Assembly (NCBI GenBank): GCA_965248975.1
Contig: CBDFKU010000016.1
Location: forward strand, 62,001-126,000
Length of the DNA stretch: 64,000 bases
Direction: 5' to 3'
Source: CBDFKU01 sp965248975
GTDB taxonomy: Bacteria > Chloroflexota > Dehalococcoidia > Lucifugimonadales > JAGWBF01
Shown: positions 49,749 through 58,112 of the stretch, one piece after another
Layout of the letters: every line of letters begins with the position of its first letter
Position numbering within the stretch: position 1 is the stretch's first letter
Notes under the pieces: generated by a model
Seen by the model: the letters and a program-made list of their open reading frames with translations, nothing else
What the model was told of the DNA's origin: nothing
Databases searched by the model: none
Program-made: the position numbers and the translations under genes

Positions 49749-50207
49749 GTGCCTAAAGTAAGCGTGGTCATCGGGAGCACCTCCGACGAGCCCATAATAC
49801 AGGAGACCGTCAAGGTGCTGGAGGACATGGGGGTGGACTACGAGGTACGGGTAATGTCGGCCCACCGCGTCCCGGAGCGGGTGAGGGAGTACGCCCTCGA
49901 GGCGCCCGCCCGGGGCGTGGAGGTGTTCATCGCCGCGGCGGGAGGAGCGGCCGCACTTCCCGGAGTCCTGGCCTCCTGGAGCACCCTGCCCGTGATCGGC
50001 GTACCCCTGGCCAGCAGCGAGCTCAAGGGCCTGGACTCCCTGATGGCGGTGGCTCAGATGCCGCCGGGCATTCCCGTCGCCTGCATGGCAGTCGGCTCCT
50101 GGGGCGCTCGCAATGCCGCCTTCCTGGCCGCCGAGATTCTCGGTCTGAAGTATGATAGGATTAAAGAGGCCTATGAGCAGTACCGACAAAAACTGCGCGA
50201 AGGATAG
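49749..50207 (+). CDS. purE: 5-(carboxyamino)imidazole ribonucleotide mutase-like PurE
   Basis: 152 residues from GTG 49749 with CAGGAGG upstream. PurE rearranges N5-CAIR to CAIR. VVIGSTSDEPII, the catalytic-loop SAHRVPERV with its His, AAGGAAALPGVLASWSTLPVIGVP and LMAVAQMPPGIPVACMAVG are recognisable. Two positions deviate from well-studied class I enzymes: SDW is SDE, and the His in GGAAHLPG is Ala. No purK is present in the window, so whether it uses N5-CAIR or CO2 directly is open. It overlaps the next gene by 35 bases. Confidence 0.93.
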   Translation: MPKVSVVIGSTSDEPIIQETVKVLEDMGVDYEVRVMSAHRVPERVREYALEAPARGVEVFIAAAGGAAALPGVLASWSTLPVIGVPLASSELKGLDSLMAVAQMPPGIPVACMAVGSWGARNAAFLAAEILGLKYDRIKEAYEQYRQKLREG

Positions 50208-50937
50208 CCTCTTAGAGAACGTGGACTTCGGGATACCACCCGCCGTCCTTTGCGATTTCGACGACACGACGGCGGTGGAAAACGTGGCGGAGTTGCTTCT
50301 GGCCCGTTTCAGCCAGGACTCGGCCTGGAAAGAGTTGCAGCAACAGTCCCGTGAGAACCGCATCGGCCTCAAGGAGTACCAAGAGCGGGCCTTCGGCGGC
50401 ACCAGGGCCAGCCGCGAGGAGATGCAGGCGCTGGTAAAGGCTCAGGCGACCCTGCGTCCCCACTTCAAAGAGCTCTGGAGCTACTGTCGAACTAGGTCCA
50501 TTCCCTTGGGCATAGTCACCGTAGGACTGGACTTCTACGTGGACGCGTTGCTGGAGAGGGAAGGGTTGGAGGACGTGCCCCGCTACGCCGTAAAGACAGG
50601 GTTCACGCCCCAGGGGATCACCTACGAGTACCTCCACACCTGGGACGGCTCGGGAGGCTCGCCGCAGGAAGTGTGCAGCCGTTGGGGCAATTGCAAGTGC
50701 AGCGTTCTCGGGAAGTACAGGCGGATGGGCCACCCCATCTTCTACGTTGGCGACGGGCGATCGGACTACTGCCCTGCCTCAGTGGCCGACCGGGTTTTCG
50801 CCCGCAGCCATCTGGCGCGACTTTGCGACGAGAAAGGGATGTCCTACACCGAGTTCAGGGACTTTCGTGACGTGATGCAAGGGCTCGACGACTGGACGGC
50901 CCAACGCGGCGGGGCCACGGGCGGAGACAACCCATGA
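50173..50937 (+). CDS. HAD-superfamily phosphatase, MtnX-like
   Basis: 254 residues from ATG 50173, inside the end of purE; AGAGG precedes it. HAD motif I is VLCDFDDTTAVENVAELLL (nucleophile Asp, then Asp two residues on), motif II lies in GIVTVGLDFYVDALLE, and motif III/IV is FYVGDGRSDYCPASVADRVFAR near residue 200. This is the MtnX/SerB-like type with a helical cap. MtnX dephosphorylates a methionine-salvage intermediate, but no other salvage gene is present. Its placement between purE and purB, with overlaps at both ends, suggests a housekeeping phosphatase of a purine or phosphoribosyl metabolite. That assignment is inferred. Confidence 0.82.
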   Translation: MSSTDKNCAKDSLLENVDFGIPPAVLCDFDDTTAVENVAELLLARFSQDSAWKELQQQSRENRIGLKEYQERAFGGTRASREEMQALVKAQATLRPHFKELWSYCRTRSIPLGIVTVGLDFYVDALLEREGLEDVPRYAVKTGFTPQGITYEYLHTWDGSGGSPQEVCSRWGNCKCSVLGKYRRMGHPIFYVGDGRSDYCPASVADRVFARSHLARLCDEKGMSYTEFRDFRDVMQGLDDWTAQRGGATGGDNP

Positions 50938-52274
50938 TCGACCGGTACTCCCGTCCCAGGATGAAAGAGGTCTGGTCGGACGATAGCAAGTACGGCAAAT
51001 GGCTCCGAGTCGAGCTCGCCGTCTGCGAGGCCTGGGCCGAAGAGGGCGTCATACCGTGGGATGACATGGAGAAGCTCCGCCTTGCCCGGTGGGACCGGCG
51101 GATCATGGAAGAGGCCTTCCAGCGCACTAGGCACGACGTGACTGCATTCCTGAGCTCTGTGACCGACGGTCTCGGAGAAGAGGGGAGGTGGCTCCACCTG
51201 GGGCTGACCTCCAGCGACGTGATCGACACCGCCCTCAGCCTCCAGCTGGTGCAGGCCTGCGAACTCATCCTGGAGGACGTAGATGAGCTTAGAGACGCCC
51301 TGAGAACGCAGGCCACTAAGTACAAAGACACTGCCATGTCGGGCCGGACCCACGGCGTTCACGCCGAGCCGATAACCTTCGGACTCAAGATGGCCCTGTG
51401 GTGGGACGAGATGGGCAGGCAGCGGGAGAGGCTGCAGCAGGCCCTCCAGAGCGTTCGCGTCGGCAAGATATCGGGTGCCGTGGGAACCCACGCCACCGTC
51501 CCTCCCCGGGTTGAAGACTCAGTGTGCAGGAGGCTGGGGATCGAGGCAGCGCCGGTGTCCAGCCAGATAGTGCAGCGCGACCGCCACGCCCATTTTGTGA
51601 CCACCCTCGCCCTGATAGCCGCCTCGCTGGAGAAGTTCGCCACCGAGATCCGTTCCCTGCAGCGGACCGAAGTACGGGAGGTCGAGGAGCCCTTCGCCGA
51701 GGGGCAGACCGGCTCCTCCGCCATGCCCCACAAGCGCAATCCGGAGCTGTCGGAGCGGGTGTGCGGGCTGGCCAGGCTCATCCGGGGCCACAGTGTCACT
51801 GCCCTGGAGAACGTGGCCCTCTGGCACGAGCGGGACATCAGCCACTCCTCGGCGGAGCGCCTGATCCTGCCCGATTCCTGCCTGGCACTGGACTACATTC
51901 TTGGTCTCTTCACCGGCGTGGTCCGGGGCCTCAGGGTCTATCCCCAGCGGATGTGGGACAACATGGAGAGCACTCAAGGGCTGCTGTTCAGCCAGCGAGT
52001 GCTACTCGCTCTGGTGGAGAAAGGCATGGCCAGGGACAGGGCCTACGAGTTGGTGCAGCGCGACGCCATGCGATGCTGGGATGAGGGCCTGGACTTCCGG
52101 GACCTCCTGAAATCCGACGCAGAAGTGACATCATATCTTCCGATTGAGGAGCTGACGAGCCTGTTCGACTACGGCTACTACTTGAGGTACGTCGAGGACA
52201 CCTTCCGGCGGATAGGCCTAGTGGAAGAGGGGGTACCGGCAGGCCTTGGGGCCGCCGGTCAGGGGGGGCAATGA
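50934..52274 (+). CDS. purB: adenylosuccinate lyase
   Basis: 446 residues from ATG 50934, overlapping the upstream stop as ATGA. It catalyses two fumarate-releasing steps in AMP synthesis. It is a fumarase/aspartase-fold protein: IDRYSRPRMKEVWSDDSKYGKWLRVELAVCEAWAEEG, HLGLTSSDVIDTALSLQL, SGRTHGVHAEPITFG with the catalytic His, and the signature loop GSSAMPHKRNPELSERVCGLAR near residue 262-285. Confidence 0.98.
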   Translation: MIDRYSRPRMKEVWSDDSKYGKWLRVELAVCEAWAEEGVIPWDDMEKLRLARWDRRIMEEAFQRTRHDVTAFLSSVTDGLGEEGRWLHLGLTSSDVIDTALSLQLVQACELILEDVDELRDALRTQATKYKDTAMSGRTHGVHAEPITFGLKMALWWDEMGRQRERLQQALQSVRVGKISGAVGTHATVPPRVEDSVCRRLGIEAAPVSSQIVQRDRHAHFVTTLALIAASLEKFATEIRSLQRTEVREVEEPFAEGQTGSSAMPHKRNPELSERVCGLARLIRGHSVTALENVALWHERDISHSSAERLILPDSCLALDYILGLFTGVVRGLRVYPQRMWDNMESTQGLLFSQRVLLALVEKGMARDRAYELVQRDAMRCWDEGLDFRDLLKSDAEVTSYLPIEELTSLFDYGYYLRYVEDTFRRIGLVEEGVPAGLGAAGQGGQ

Positions 52275-53182
52275 TAGTCGAGACGCGCATCGGCGGCACG
52301 GAGCCCTGGCACAGGGGCAAAGTCAGGGATACCTACGAGCTGGGTGACGGGCTGCTCCTGATGGTTTCCACGGACCGTATCTCGGCCTTCGACCTGGTGC
52401 TGCCCAACGGCATACCCCGCAAGGGCCTGGTCCTGGCCCGGATGGCTGCTTTCTGGTTTCGACAGACGGCCGACCTAGTGGACAACCACCTTGTCGGCAT
52501 GGCCGATGACGAGGGGGTCGTGAAGAACCGGGGGGACGCCTCGTTGCTGGACCGGGTGGACCGGGAAACGGCCCGCCAGGCCATGGTCGTCAGGAAGGCC
52601 AAACGGATCGACATCGAGTGCATCGTCCGGGGATACCTGGCAGGCTCGGCGTGGGGTGAATACAGACGCAACGGCACCGTCTGGGGCGATACGATGCCGG
52701 CAGGCCTCGTCGAGGGGCAGGCGCTGCCACAGCCGATATTCACGCCCACAACCAAGGCCGAAGAGGGCCACGACGAGAGCATGACCCGGCACCAGGTTGT
52801 CGACTTGGTGGGGGAGGACCTAGCCCGCCAATTGGAGGAAACCAGCATAAGGGTCTACAAGTCGGCCCACGAATACGCCAGCCAGAAGGGCATCATCCTT
52901 GCCGATACCAAGATGGAGTTCGGCCTTCTGGACGACAGCCTCATCCTCATAGACGAGCTGCTCACCCCCGACTCCAGCCGGTTCTGGGACGCCTCCGGGT
53001 ACGAACCCGGCCGCTCGTTGCCCAACTTCGACAAACAGTACGTCAGGGACTGGCTGGACTCTCAGGGCTGGAATCGGGAGCCTCCGGCTCCACCCCTGCC
53101 AGAGGATGTCGCCTGGAAGACATCCCAACGCTACGTCGAGGCTTATCGACGCCTGACAGGCGAGGATCTGCCCATAGAATGA
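52271..53182 (+). CDS. purC: phosphoribosylaminoimidazole-succinocarboxamide synthase
   Basis: 303 residues from ATG 52271, overlapping purB as ATGA. It joins CAIR and aspartate with ATP. Markers are HRGKVRDTYELGDGLLLMVSTDRISAFDLVLPNGIPRKG, IECIVRGYLAGSAWGEYR near residue 118, PIFTPTTKAEEGHDES near 157, IILADTKMEFGL near 208 and the metal-site LIDELLTPDSSRFW. It is the longer bacterial/fungal-like type (about 300 residues) rather than the 240-residue form. Confidence 0.98.
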   Translation: MIVETRIGGTEPWHRGKVRDTYELGDGLLLMVSTDRISAFDLVLPNGIPRKGLVLARMAAFWFRQTADLVDNHLVGMADDEGVVKNRGDASLLDRVDRETARQAMVVRKAKRIDIECIVRGYLAGSAWGEYRRNGTVWGDTMPAGLVEGQALPQPIFTPTTKAEEGHDESMTRHQVVDLVGEDLARQLEETSIRVYKSAHEYASQKGIILADTKMEFGLLDDSLILIDELLTPDSSRFWDASGYEPGRSLPNFDKQYVRDWLDSQGWNREPPAPPLPEDVAWKTSQRYVEAYRRLTGEDLPIE

Positions 53183-53199
53183 AAGACGAGGGATAAGAA

Positions 53200-53928
53200 T
53201 TGCCAGAGTCAAAGGGCCGGAGAAGGGGCACCAAGAGGCCTTCCCGGCCGAGAAGACGGAATACTGCGGCCGCCCCGGCTGCCACGGGTAGCAGTGAAGG
53301 TACAGCTCGGCGTCGATGGAGACCACGGCTCCGCGCCAGGACGTGGCGGCGAATCCGCCGTTGGGGATTCGTCAGTGCAGCCGGCCTCGTAGCTGTCCTC
53401 GTGATCGCCGCCTTCGCCCTCTCCTCCGTCGGTCCCGGTGTCGGGGGAGGCCAATCCCAGGTGGTCGAGGGTGTGGGCACTCGGGTATCCATCGAGGGCG
53501 AGTCCCATGTTACCGCCGGGACCGCCGTTGCTTACCGGACCAGCCCCCCGACCTCAGGGGACCATTGGCCTACGCCGGCCGAGTGTGGAATCCACGACAT
53601 ACCGGTGCCGGATGAGCAGGTGGTCCACAACATGGAGCATGGGCACGTAATCATTAGCTACAACCTCCCGGACCCGGAGGACAAAGCACGGTTCCTTGCC
53701 ATCGCGGGGGACCTCCCCAGCCTCGACCGTTGGGGCATCGTCCGCCCATATGAAGGCATCGACCCCGGGACAGTCGGCATGACCGCCTGGGGCGTGTTGG
53801 ATACGGTCGAAGGCGTGGACGAGGCACGCATAACCAAGTTCTACGAAACATACATGCGCAATCGTTTCAGCGACGAGACCGCCCTGGCAGGTCCGATAGC
53901 TTGCCAAGCCATCAGCCGCGGTGGGTAG
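53200..53928 (+). CDS. DUF3105 membrane-anchored protein
   Basis: 242 residues from TTG 53200, with GAGGGA 6 bases earlier. The first 55 residues are strongly basic (many Arg/Lys), then one membrane segment WGFVSAAGLVAVLVIAAFALSS. The outer domain is DUF3105: SHVTAGTAVAYRTSPPTSGDHWPTPAECGIHD, VVHNMEHGHVIISYNL with a likely metal-binding HxxxH-like pair, and a final FYETYMRNRF. The function of the family is not established. It interrupts the purine operon between purC and purS and is on the same strand. It may simply be co-transcribed. Confidence 0.85.
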   Translation: MPESKGRRRGTKRPSRPRRRNTAAAPAATGSSEGTARRRWRPRLRARTWRRIRRWGFVSAAGLVAVLVIAAFALSSVGPGVGGGQSQVVEGVGTRVSIEGESHVTAGTAVAYRTSPPTSGDHWPTPAECGIHDIPVPDEQVVHNMEHGHVIISYNLPDPEDKARFLAIAGDLPSLDRWGIVRPYEGIDPGTVGMTAWGVLDTVEGVDEARITKFYETYMRNRFSDETALAGPIACQAISRGG

Positions 53929-54028
53929 CCTGGCGCACGTGAAATGGACGTGTGCGGGCCGAGAGGTGTATGCTTCCGCCGGTAACCTGGACCACGAGGT
54001 TACTGTCTAAGACCGAGCGAGGACCGAG

Positions 54029-54280
54029 ATGTTTCTGGCCAGAATTTACGTAACCCTCAAGCCCTCCATCAACGACCCCCAGGGACAGACCGTTCTGGGG
54101 GGCCTGAAGACCCTGGGCTTCGACACCGTAGAGTCTGTGCGTATGGGCAAATACATGGAAGTGCGGGTGTCGGAGGAAGAGCGCGGCCGCGCTGAGGAAC
54201 AGGTCGGCCAGATGTGCGACAAGCTGCTGGCCAACCCGGTGATGGAGGAAGTTCGCTTCGAGCTGGAGGAGATACCCTAG
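54029..54280 (+). CDS. purS: phosphoribosylformylglycinamidine synthase subunit PurS
   Basis: 83 residues from ATG 54029. PurS is the small subunit that bridges PurL and PurQ in FGAM synthase. ARIYVTLKPSINDPQGQTVLGGLKTLGFDTVESVRMGKYMEVRV and ANPVMEEVRFELEEI match the family over the entire length. purL and purQ are not in the window. The terminal CTAG is shared with the convergent hisB stop (4-base overlap). Confidence 0.93.
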   Translation: MFLARIYVTLKPSINDPQGQTVLGGLKTLGFDTVESVRMGKYMEVRVSEEERGRAEEQVGQMCDKLLANPVMEEVRFELEEIP

Positions 54281-54876
54281 CCCTGGATGGTGCCCTTGGT
54301 GCTGGGTATCCGGCCCTGGGACCGCGGGTCCGGCTCCATGGCGTAGCGCAACGCCTTGGCCAGCGCCTTGAAAAGGGCCTCGGCCTTGTGATGGGAGTTC
54401 ACCCCGCTCAGTATCTTGGCGTGAAGGGTGATCCTGGCCTCGGTTGCGAAGCTCTCCAGGAAATGCCTCACCAGGTCCCCGGGCAGGGTCTCCACCATCT
54501 CATCGCCCAGAGAGATGTCCAAGGAAGCGTAGCTCCTGCCGCTCAGGTCCACCGCCACCATCGCCAGGGTCTCGTCCAGCGGGACGAAGGCGTGTCCCAT
54601 GCGATGGATTCCGCCGCCGTCGCCCAGTGCCTCGCGGAAGGCCCGGCCCAGGGTTATCCCGGTGTCTTCCACCAGGTGGTGCCATCCGGTAGCGACGTCC
54701 CCCTCAGCCTTCAACGTTATGTCAATGAGGCCGTGGCGGGAAAGCTGGGCCAGGAGGTGGTCGAGCATTCCGTTGCCCGTTTGGATGTCGTGTTCGCCCT
54801 GGCCGTCCAGATCCAGAGACAAGGATATCTGGGTTTCGCCCGTGCGTCTCTCGACTGTGGTCTGCCGCGATGTCAA
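54277..54876 (-). CDS. hisB: imidazoleglycerol-phosphate dehydratase
   Basis: 199 residues, monofunctional form without the phosphatase domain. It removes water from imidazole glycerol phosphate. The Mn-binding His-rich motifs are GNGMLDHLLAQLSRHG, GWHHLVEDTGITLGRAF and SGVNSHHKAEALFKALAKAL. It is the last gene of the his operon here; hisH, hisA, hisF and hisI are not within the window. Confidence 0.97.
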   Translation of the reverse strand: MTSRQTTVERRTGETQISLSLDLDGQGEHDIQTGNGMLDHLLAQLSRHGLIDITLKAEGDVATGWHHLVEDTGITLGRAFREALGDGGGIHRMGHAFVPLDETLAMVAVDLSGRSYASLDISLGDEMVETLPGDLVRHFLESFATEARITLHAKILSGVNSHHKAEALFKALAKALRYAMEPDPRSQGRIPSTKGTIQG

Positions 54877-54907
54877 GTCGTTGCTCCTTCGATTGCTCGG
54901 CGAGTGC

Positions 54908-56005
54908 TCAGGCTAGCTCTGCCAGCACGCCGCCCAACGCTTCTATCAGGGCGTCGGTCTCGTGAGGAAGCCCCACGCTGATCCGGAAGAAATCTCCCAG
55001 TCCGGAAAAGTACCTTACGAATATTCCTTCACGGCCCAGGCCTTCATAGACCTCTCTACCCTTGCCCTCAGGGAGCCCGCAGAAAATGAAGTTCGCCTCC
55101 GAGGGCCAGGGATAGATTCCCTCCAGGCTCCGCAGCATCAAGTACATGCGCTCCCGCTCAGAGACGATAGCCTGGACCCGGGCGGTCAAGGCCTCCATGT
55201 CTGCCAGGGACGCCAGGAGAGCCACCTCTGCCGCCAGGTTCACGTTGTAGGGGGGTTTTACGGCCATCATCACCCCGGCCACCTCGGGTTGCATCACGCC
55301 CAGCCCTATGCGCAGACCCGCCAGGCCCGCCCACTTGCTGAAGGTGCGCAGCACGATGAGGTTCGGGTACTCCTGCACCAGGGGAAGGACGGTACGGCCG
55401 CAGAACTCGTAGTAGGTCTCGTCCACAACCACCAGCCTCCCCGTGTCCAGGAGGCGGCGTACCTGTCCCTCGGAGGCGATGTTCCCCGTCGGGTTGTTGG
55501 GAGAGGCGAAGAGGATAGCCTTGGTCCCGGAGTCCACGGCCCGTATCGTAGCCTCCAGATCGATCTCCCAACTCTCGTCCCGCGGGACCGACACGACCTC
55601 GCCACCGCAGATGCGGGCGCAGACGGCGTACATGGCGAAGGTGGGCGCCGGGTCGATGATCCTCTCTCCGGGCGCCAGGAACATCCGCAGGATCAGGTCG
55701 ATGATCTCGTCGCTGCCGTTGCCGGCGACGATGGATTCGGCCCCCACGCCCAGATACCCGGACAGCGCCTCACGCAGCCGCCTCTGCTCGGGGTCGGGGT
55801 ACAGATTATACTGTTTGTAGCCGCCCAGAGCCTCCGCCACCTTCCGCGACGGGCCGTAGGGATTTTCGTTGCCGTTGAGCTTTATTATCCTGTCGGCCGG
55901 TATCCCCGCCCGCTGGGCCAGCACCTCGGGCGGGTCCACGCCCTGGTAAGCATCCAGACGGCGGATGTGGGGCTGCATCAGGTCAGTTGCCGAAACCGCG
56001 GTCAC
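54908..56005 (-). CDS. hisC: histidinol-phosphate aminotransferase
   Basis: 365 residues from ATG 56005, overlapping hisD as ATGA. It is a PLP-dependent class I/II transaminase making histidinol phosphate. IIKLNGNENPYGPSRKVAEAL, YPDPEQRRLREALSGYLGV, GNGSDEIIDLILRMF, FASPNNPTGNIAS, VVDETYYEF and TFSKWAGLAGLRIGLGV with the Schiff-base Lys near residue 220 are visible. Confidence 0.97.
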   Translation of the reverse strand: MTAVSATDLMQPHIRRLDAYQGVDPPEVLAQRAGIPADRIIKLNGNENPYGPSRKVAEALGGYKQYNLYPDPEQRRLREALSGYLGVGAESIVAGNGSDEIIDLILRMFLAPGERIIDPAPTFAMYAVCARICGGEVVSVPRDESWEIDLEATIRAVDSGTKAILFASPNNPTGNIASEGQVRRLLDTGRLVVVDETYYEFCGRTVLPLVQEYPNLIVLRTFSKWAGLAGLRIGLGVMQPEVAGVMMAVKPPYNVNLAAEVALLASLADMEALTARVQAIVSERERMYLMLRSLEGIYPWPSEANFIFCGLPEGKGREVYEGLGREGIFVRYFSGLGDFFRISVGLPHETDALIEALGGVLAELA

Positions 56006-57366
56006 GAAGCGCCGCCTTTCGAGACGCCCTCTCTCAGACCGTCAAGGCGGACTTCCACCGCCCTGGCGTGGCCGGTAAGGCCCTCGGCCCGGGCGATTAC
56101 CGCCGCCGCTTCGGCCAGTCGTGGATACTCGGCAGGCTTCAGGCCCACCACCGGCATGGTCCTGAGGAAGTGGTGCACGCTCAGCGCCGAGCTGAAACGA
56201 GCCGTGCCCCCGGTGGGCATCACGTGGCTGGGTCCGGCCACGTAGTCCCCCATAACCTCCGGGGAGAAAGGCCCCAGGAACACTCCTCCGGCGTGCTTCA
56301 CGCGGCCAGCCCATGCCCACGGGTCCCTGACCATCATGCACAGGTGCTCCGGCGCGATCTCGTTGGCCAGGTCGATGGCCTCATACAGGCTGTCTACCAG
56401 CACTACCTTGCCCCGACCCTCCATAGAGAGTCCGGCCAGCTCCCCCCGGTCCATGGTAGCGAGCTGACGGTCCAGCTCTCCTTCCAGCTCTCCTATGAGA
56501 GCCAGGGAAGTGGTCACAAGGATCGGGGAAGCCAGGGGGTCGTGCTCGGCCTGGGCCAGAAGGTCCGCCGCGCAGTAAGAGGGGTTAGCGGTCTCGTCAG
56601 CCACGACCACGGTCTCGGTGGGGCCATAGAGGCCGTCGATGTCCACCTGTCCATAGACCAGCTTCTTGGCCAGGGTAACGAAGACGTTGCCCGGCCCGCA
56701 GATCTTGTCCACCTTTGGCACCGTGTCTGTCCCATAGGCCAGCGCCCCGATGGCCTGGACACCGCCGATGCGGAAGACCCGGTCCACTCCCGCCAGCCTG
56801 GCTGCGGCGAGGACCGAAGGGGCTGGGAGGCGCTCGTCCGCCGCCGGTGTGGCCAGCAACACTTCCTTCACGCCGGCTACCCTGGCCGGGATCGCCGTCA
56901 TGAGCACCGTCGAGGGATATGACGCGGTCCCACCGGGCGCGTAGATGCCCACCCTCTCGATGGGGGTCACCAGCTCTCCCAGGCCCGACTCCAGGTCGAT
57001 CCAGCTCTTGCGCATCGTAGCCCGGTGGTACTCTTCCACCCGTTGGGCGGCCGTCTCCAGGGCCTCGACCAGCTTCGCTGGGACTCCGTCGACGGCCCGG
57101 GTCCACTCGGCGTCTCCCACCTCTAGCTCATCCATGTCCGGAGGGAACCCGTCCAGCTTGCGGGCGTAACGGCGCACGGCGTCGTCACCTTCGGTTCGCA
57201 CCTCCCGGAGGATGCGCTGCACCGACTCCAGTGGCGTGAGGCGTTCCCCGAAGACCTCCGCGGACCTGTCGGCGACCTCGGGAGGCAAGGAGTCGGCCTC
57301 CAGGGGGTCCGGCCTGAAGCTTTCCTTCCTGGCCTGCTCCAGACCTTTGATTACTTTAAGGTTCAC
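56002..57366 (-). CDS. hisD: histidinol dehydrogenase
   Basis: 454 residues from ATG 57366. It oxidises histidinol to histidine in two NAD-dependent steps with zinc. VGIYAPGGTASYPSTVLMTAIPARVAG, IGGVQAIGALAYGTDTVPKVDKICGPGN, GPTETVVVADETANP, LLAQAEHDPLASPILVT and the catalytic region EIAPEHLCMMVRDPWAW with its Glu-His are conserved. It overlaps the upstream phospholipase-like gene by 11 bases. Confidence 0.97.
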   Translation of the reverse strand: MNLKVIKGLEQARKESFRPDPLEADSLPPEVADRSAEVFGERLTPLESVQRILREVRTEGDDAVRRYARKLDGFPPDMDELEVGDAEWTRAVDGVPAKLVEALETAAQRVEEYHRATMRKSWIDLESGLGELVTPIERVGIYAPGGTASYPSTVLMTAIPARVAGVKEVLLATPAADERLPAPSVLAAARLAGVDRVFRIGGVQAIGALAYGTDTVPKVDKICGPGNVFVTLAKKLVYGQVDIDGLYGPTETVVVADETANPSYCAADLLAQAEHDPLASPILVTTSLALIGELEGELDRQLATMDRGELAGLSMEGRGKVVLVDSLYEAIDLANEIAPEHLCMMVRDPWAWAGRVKHAGGVFLGPFSPEVMGDYVAGPSHVMPTGGTARFSSALSVHHFLRTMPVVGLKPAEYPRLAEAAAVIARAEGLTGHARAVEVRLDGLREGVSKGGAS

Positions 57367-58111
57367 CCAGATACTCCTTTACCACTCTGACCGACTCCCG
57401 AACGACACTATCCCGGTAGGACGCCAGCGTCTCACCGGGTATCTTACCATACACCTCTTCCAGGCTGCCCGGCATGCGCTCAAGGAAGTCTTCAGCCATC
57501 TCCATAGCATCAGCGTCGTCCCGGTACATCCTGCGGGTGGCGAACCTCAGACGGTCCCAGGTGAACCCCCAACCGACGAACTCGGTCACCCACTCCCTCC
57601 AGCTGGACAACGTCTCCGCGTCGATGAACCTTACGTCGATGCCGGACTCCGAGCCTGCCAGCACCTCCCGGACTCGCTCGACGCCCCCGAATCCATCCCA
57701 GGCCGTCCTGTCCATGTCTAGCTGAACGGCCCGGTCCCACAGGTTACCTTGAACCTGGCTTGCCTCGCCGTCCTGGCCGTCGAAGTAGGACCGGTATATG
57801 TTCACGATCCAGGTCTCGTCGGACACCAGGTGAGTAAAGTAGCCCGACAGGAAGGCTCTGGTCTCGTTGCCCAGCCGGGCGGCGTCGGCCAGCTCGGGAT
57901 GGGCCTCCCACAGGCCCCTGATGCCGGCCCCGACGCTGTCCACGCTCAGAGGAGCGAAATGGGTCCGGTCTCGCTTCCACTTGGTCATGATGCGGATGTC
58001 GGGGCTGGTGGAACCCAGCAGGAAGCCGCCCAGGTGCCTTTCGAGGACGGGGTGGTCGATTCTGGAGGCTACTTCGTAGGCTAGGCTCAGGTGCGTAGGT
58101 AGGTTCGGCAC
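57356..58111 (-). CDS. zinc-dependent phospholipase C-family protein
   Basis: 251 residues from ATG 58111. The N-terminal PNLPTHLSLAYEVASRID, FLLGSTSPDIRIMTKWKRDRTHFAP and FLSGYFTHLVSDETW match the zinc-dependent phospholipase C-like domain (PF00882 type), with the His and Asp residues expected to bind zinc (TH, SPD, THF, TH). No secretion signal is visible, so it is likely intracellular. It lies between hisG and hisD with overlap on one side and 1 base on the other, so it is certainly part of the his transcript although no role in histidine synthesis is known. A phosphohydrolase role is possible. Confidence 0.83.
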   Translation of the reverse strand: MPNLPTHLSLAYEVASRIDHPVLERHLGGFLLGSTSPDIRIMTKWKRDRTHFAPLSVDSVGAGIRGLWEAHPELADAARLGNETRAFLSGYFTHLVSDETWIVNIYRSYFDGQDGEASQVQGNLWDRAVQLDMDRTAWDGFGGVERVREVLAGSESGIDVRFIDAETLSSWREWVTEFVGWGFTWDRLRFATRRMYRDDADAMEMAEDFLERMPGSLEEVYGKIPGETLASYRDSVVRESVRVVKEYLGEP

Positions 58112-58112
58112 G

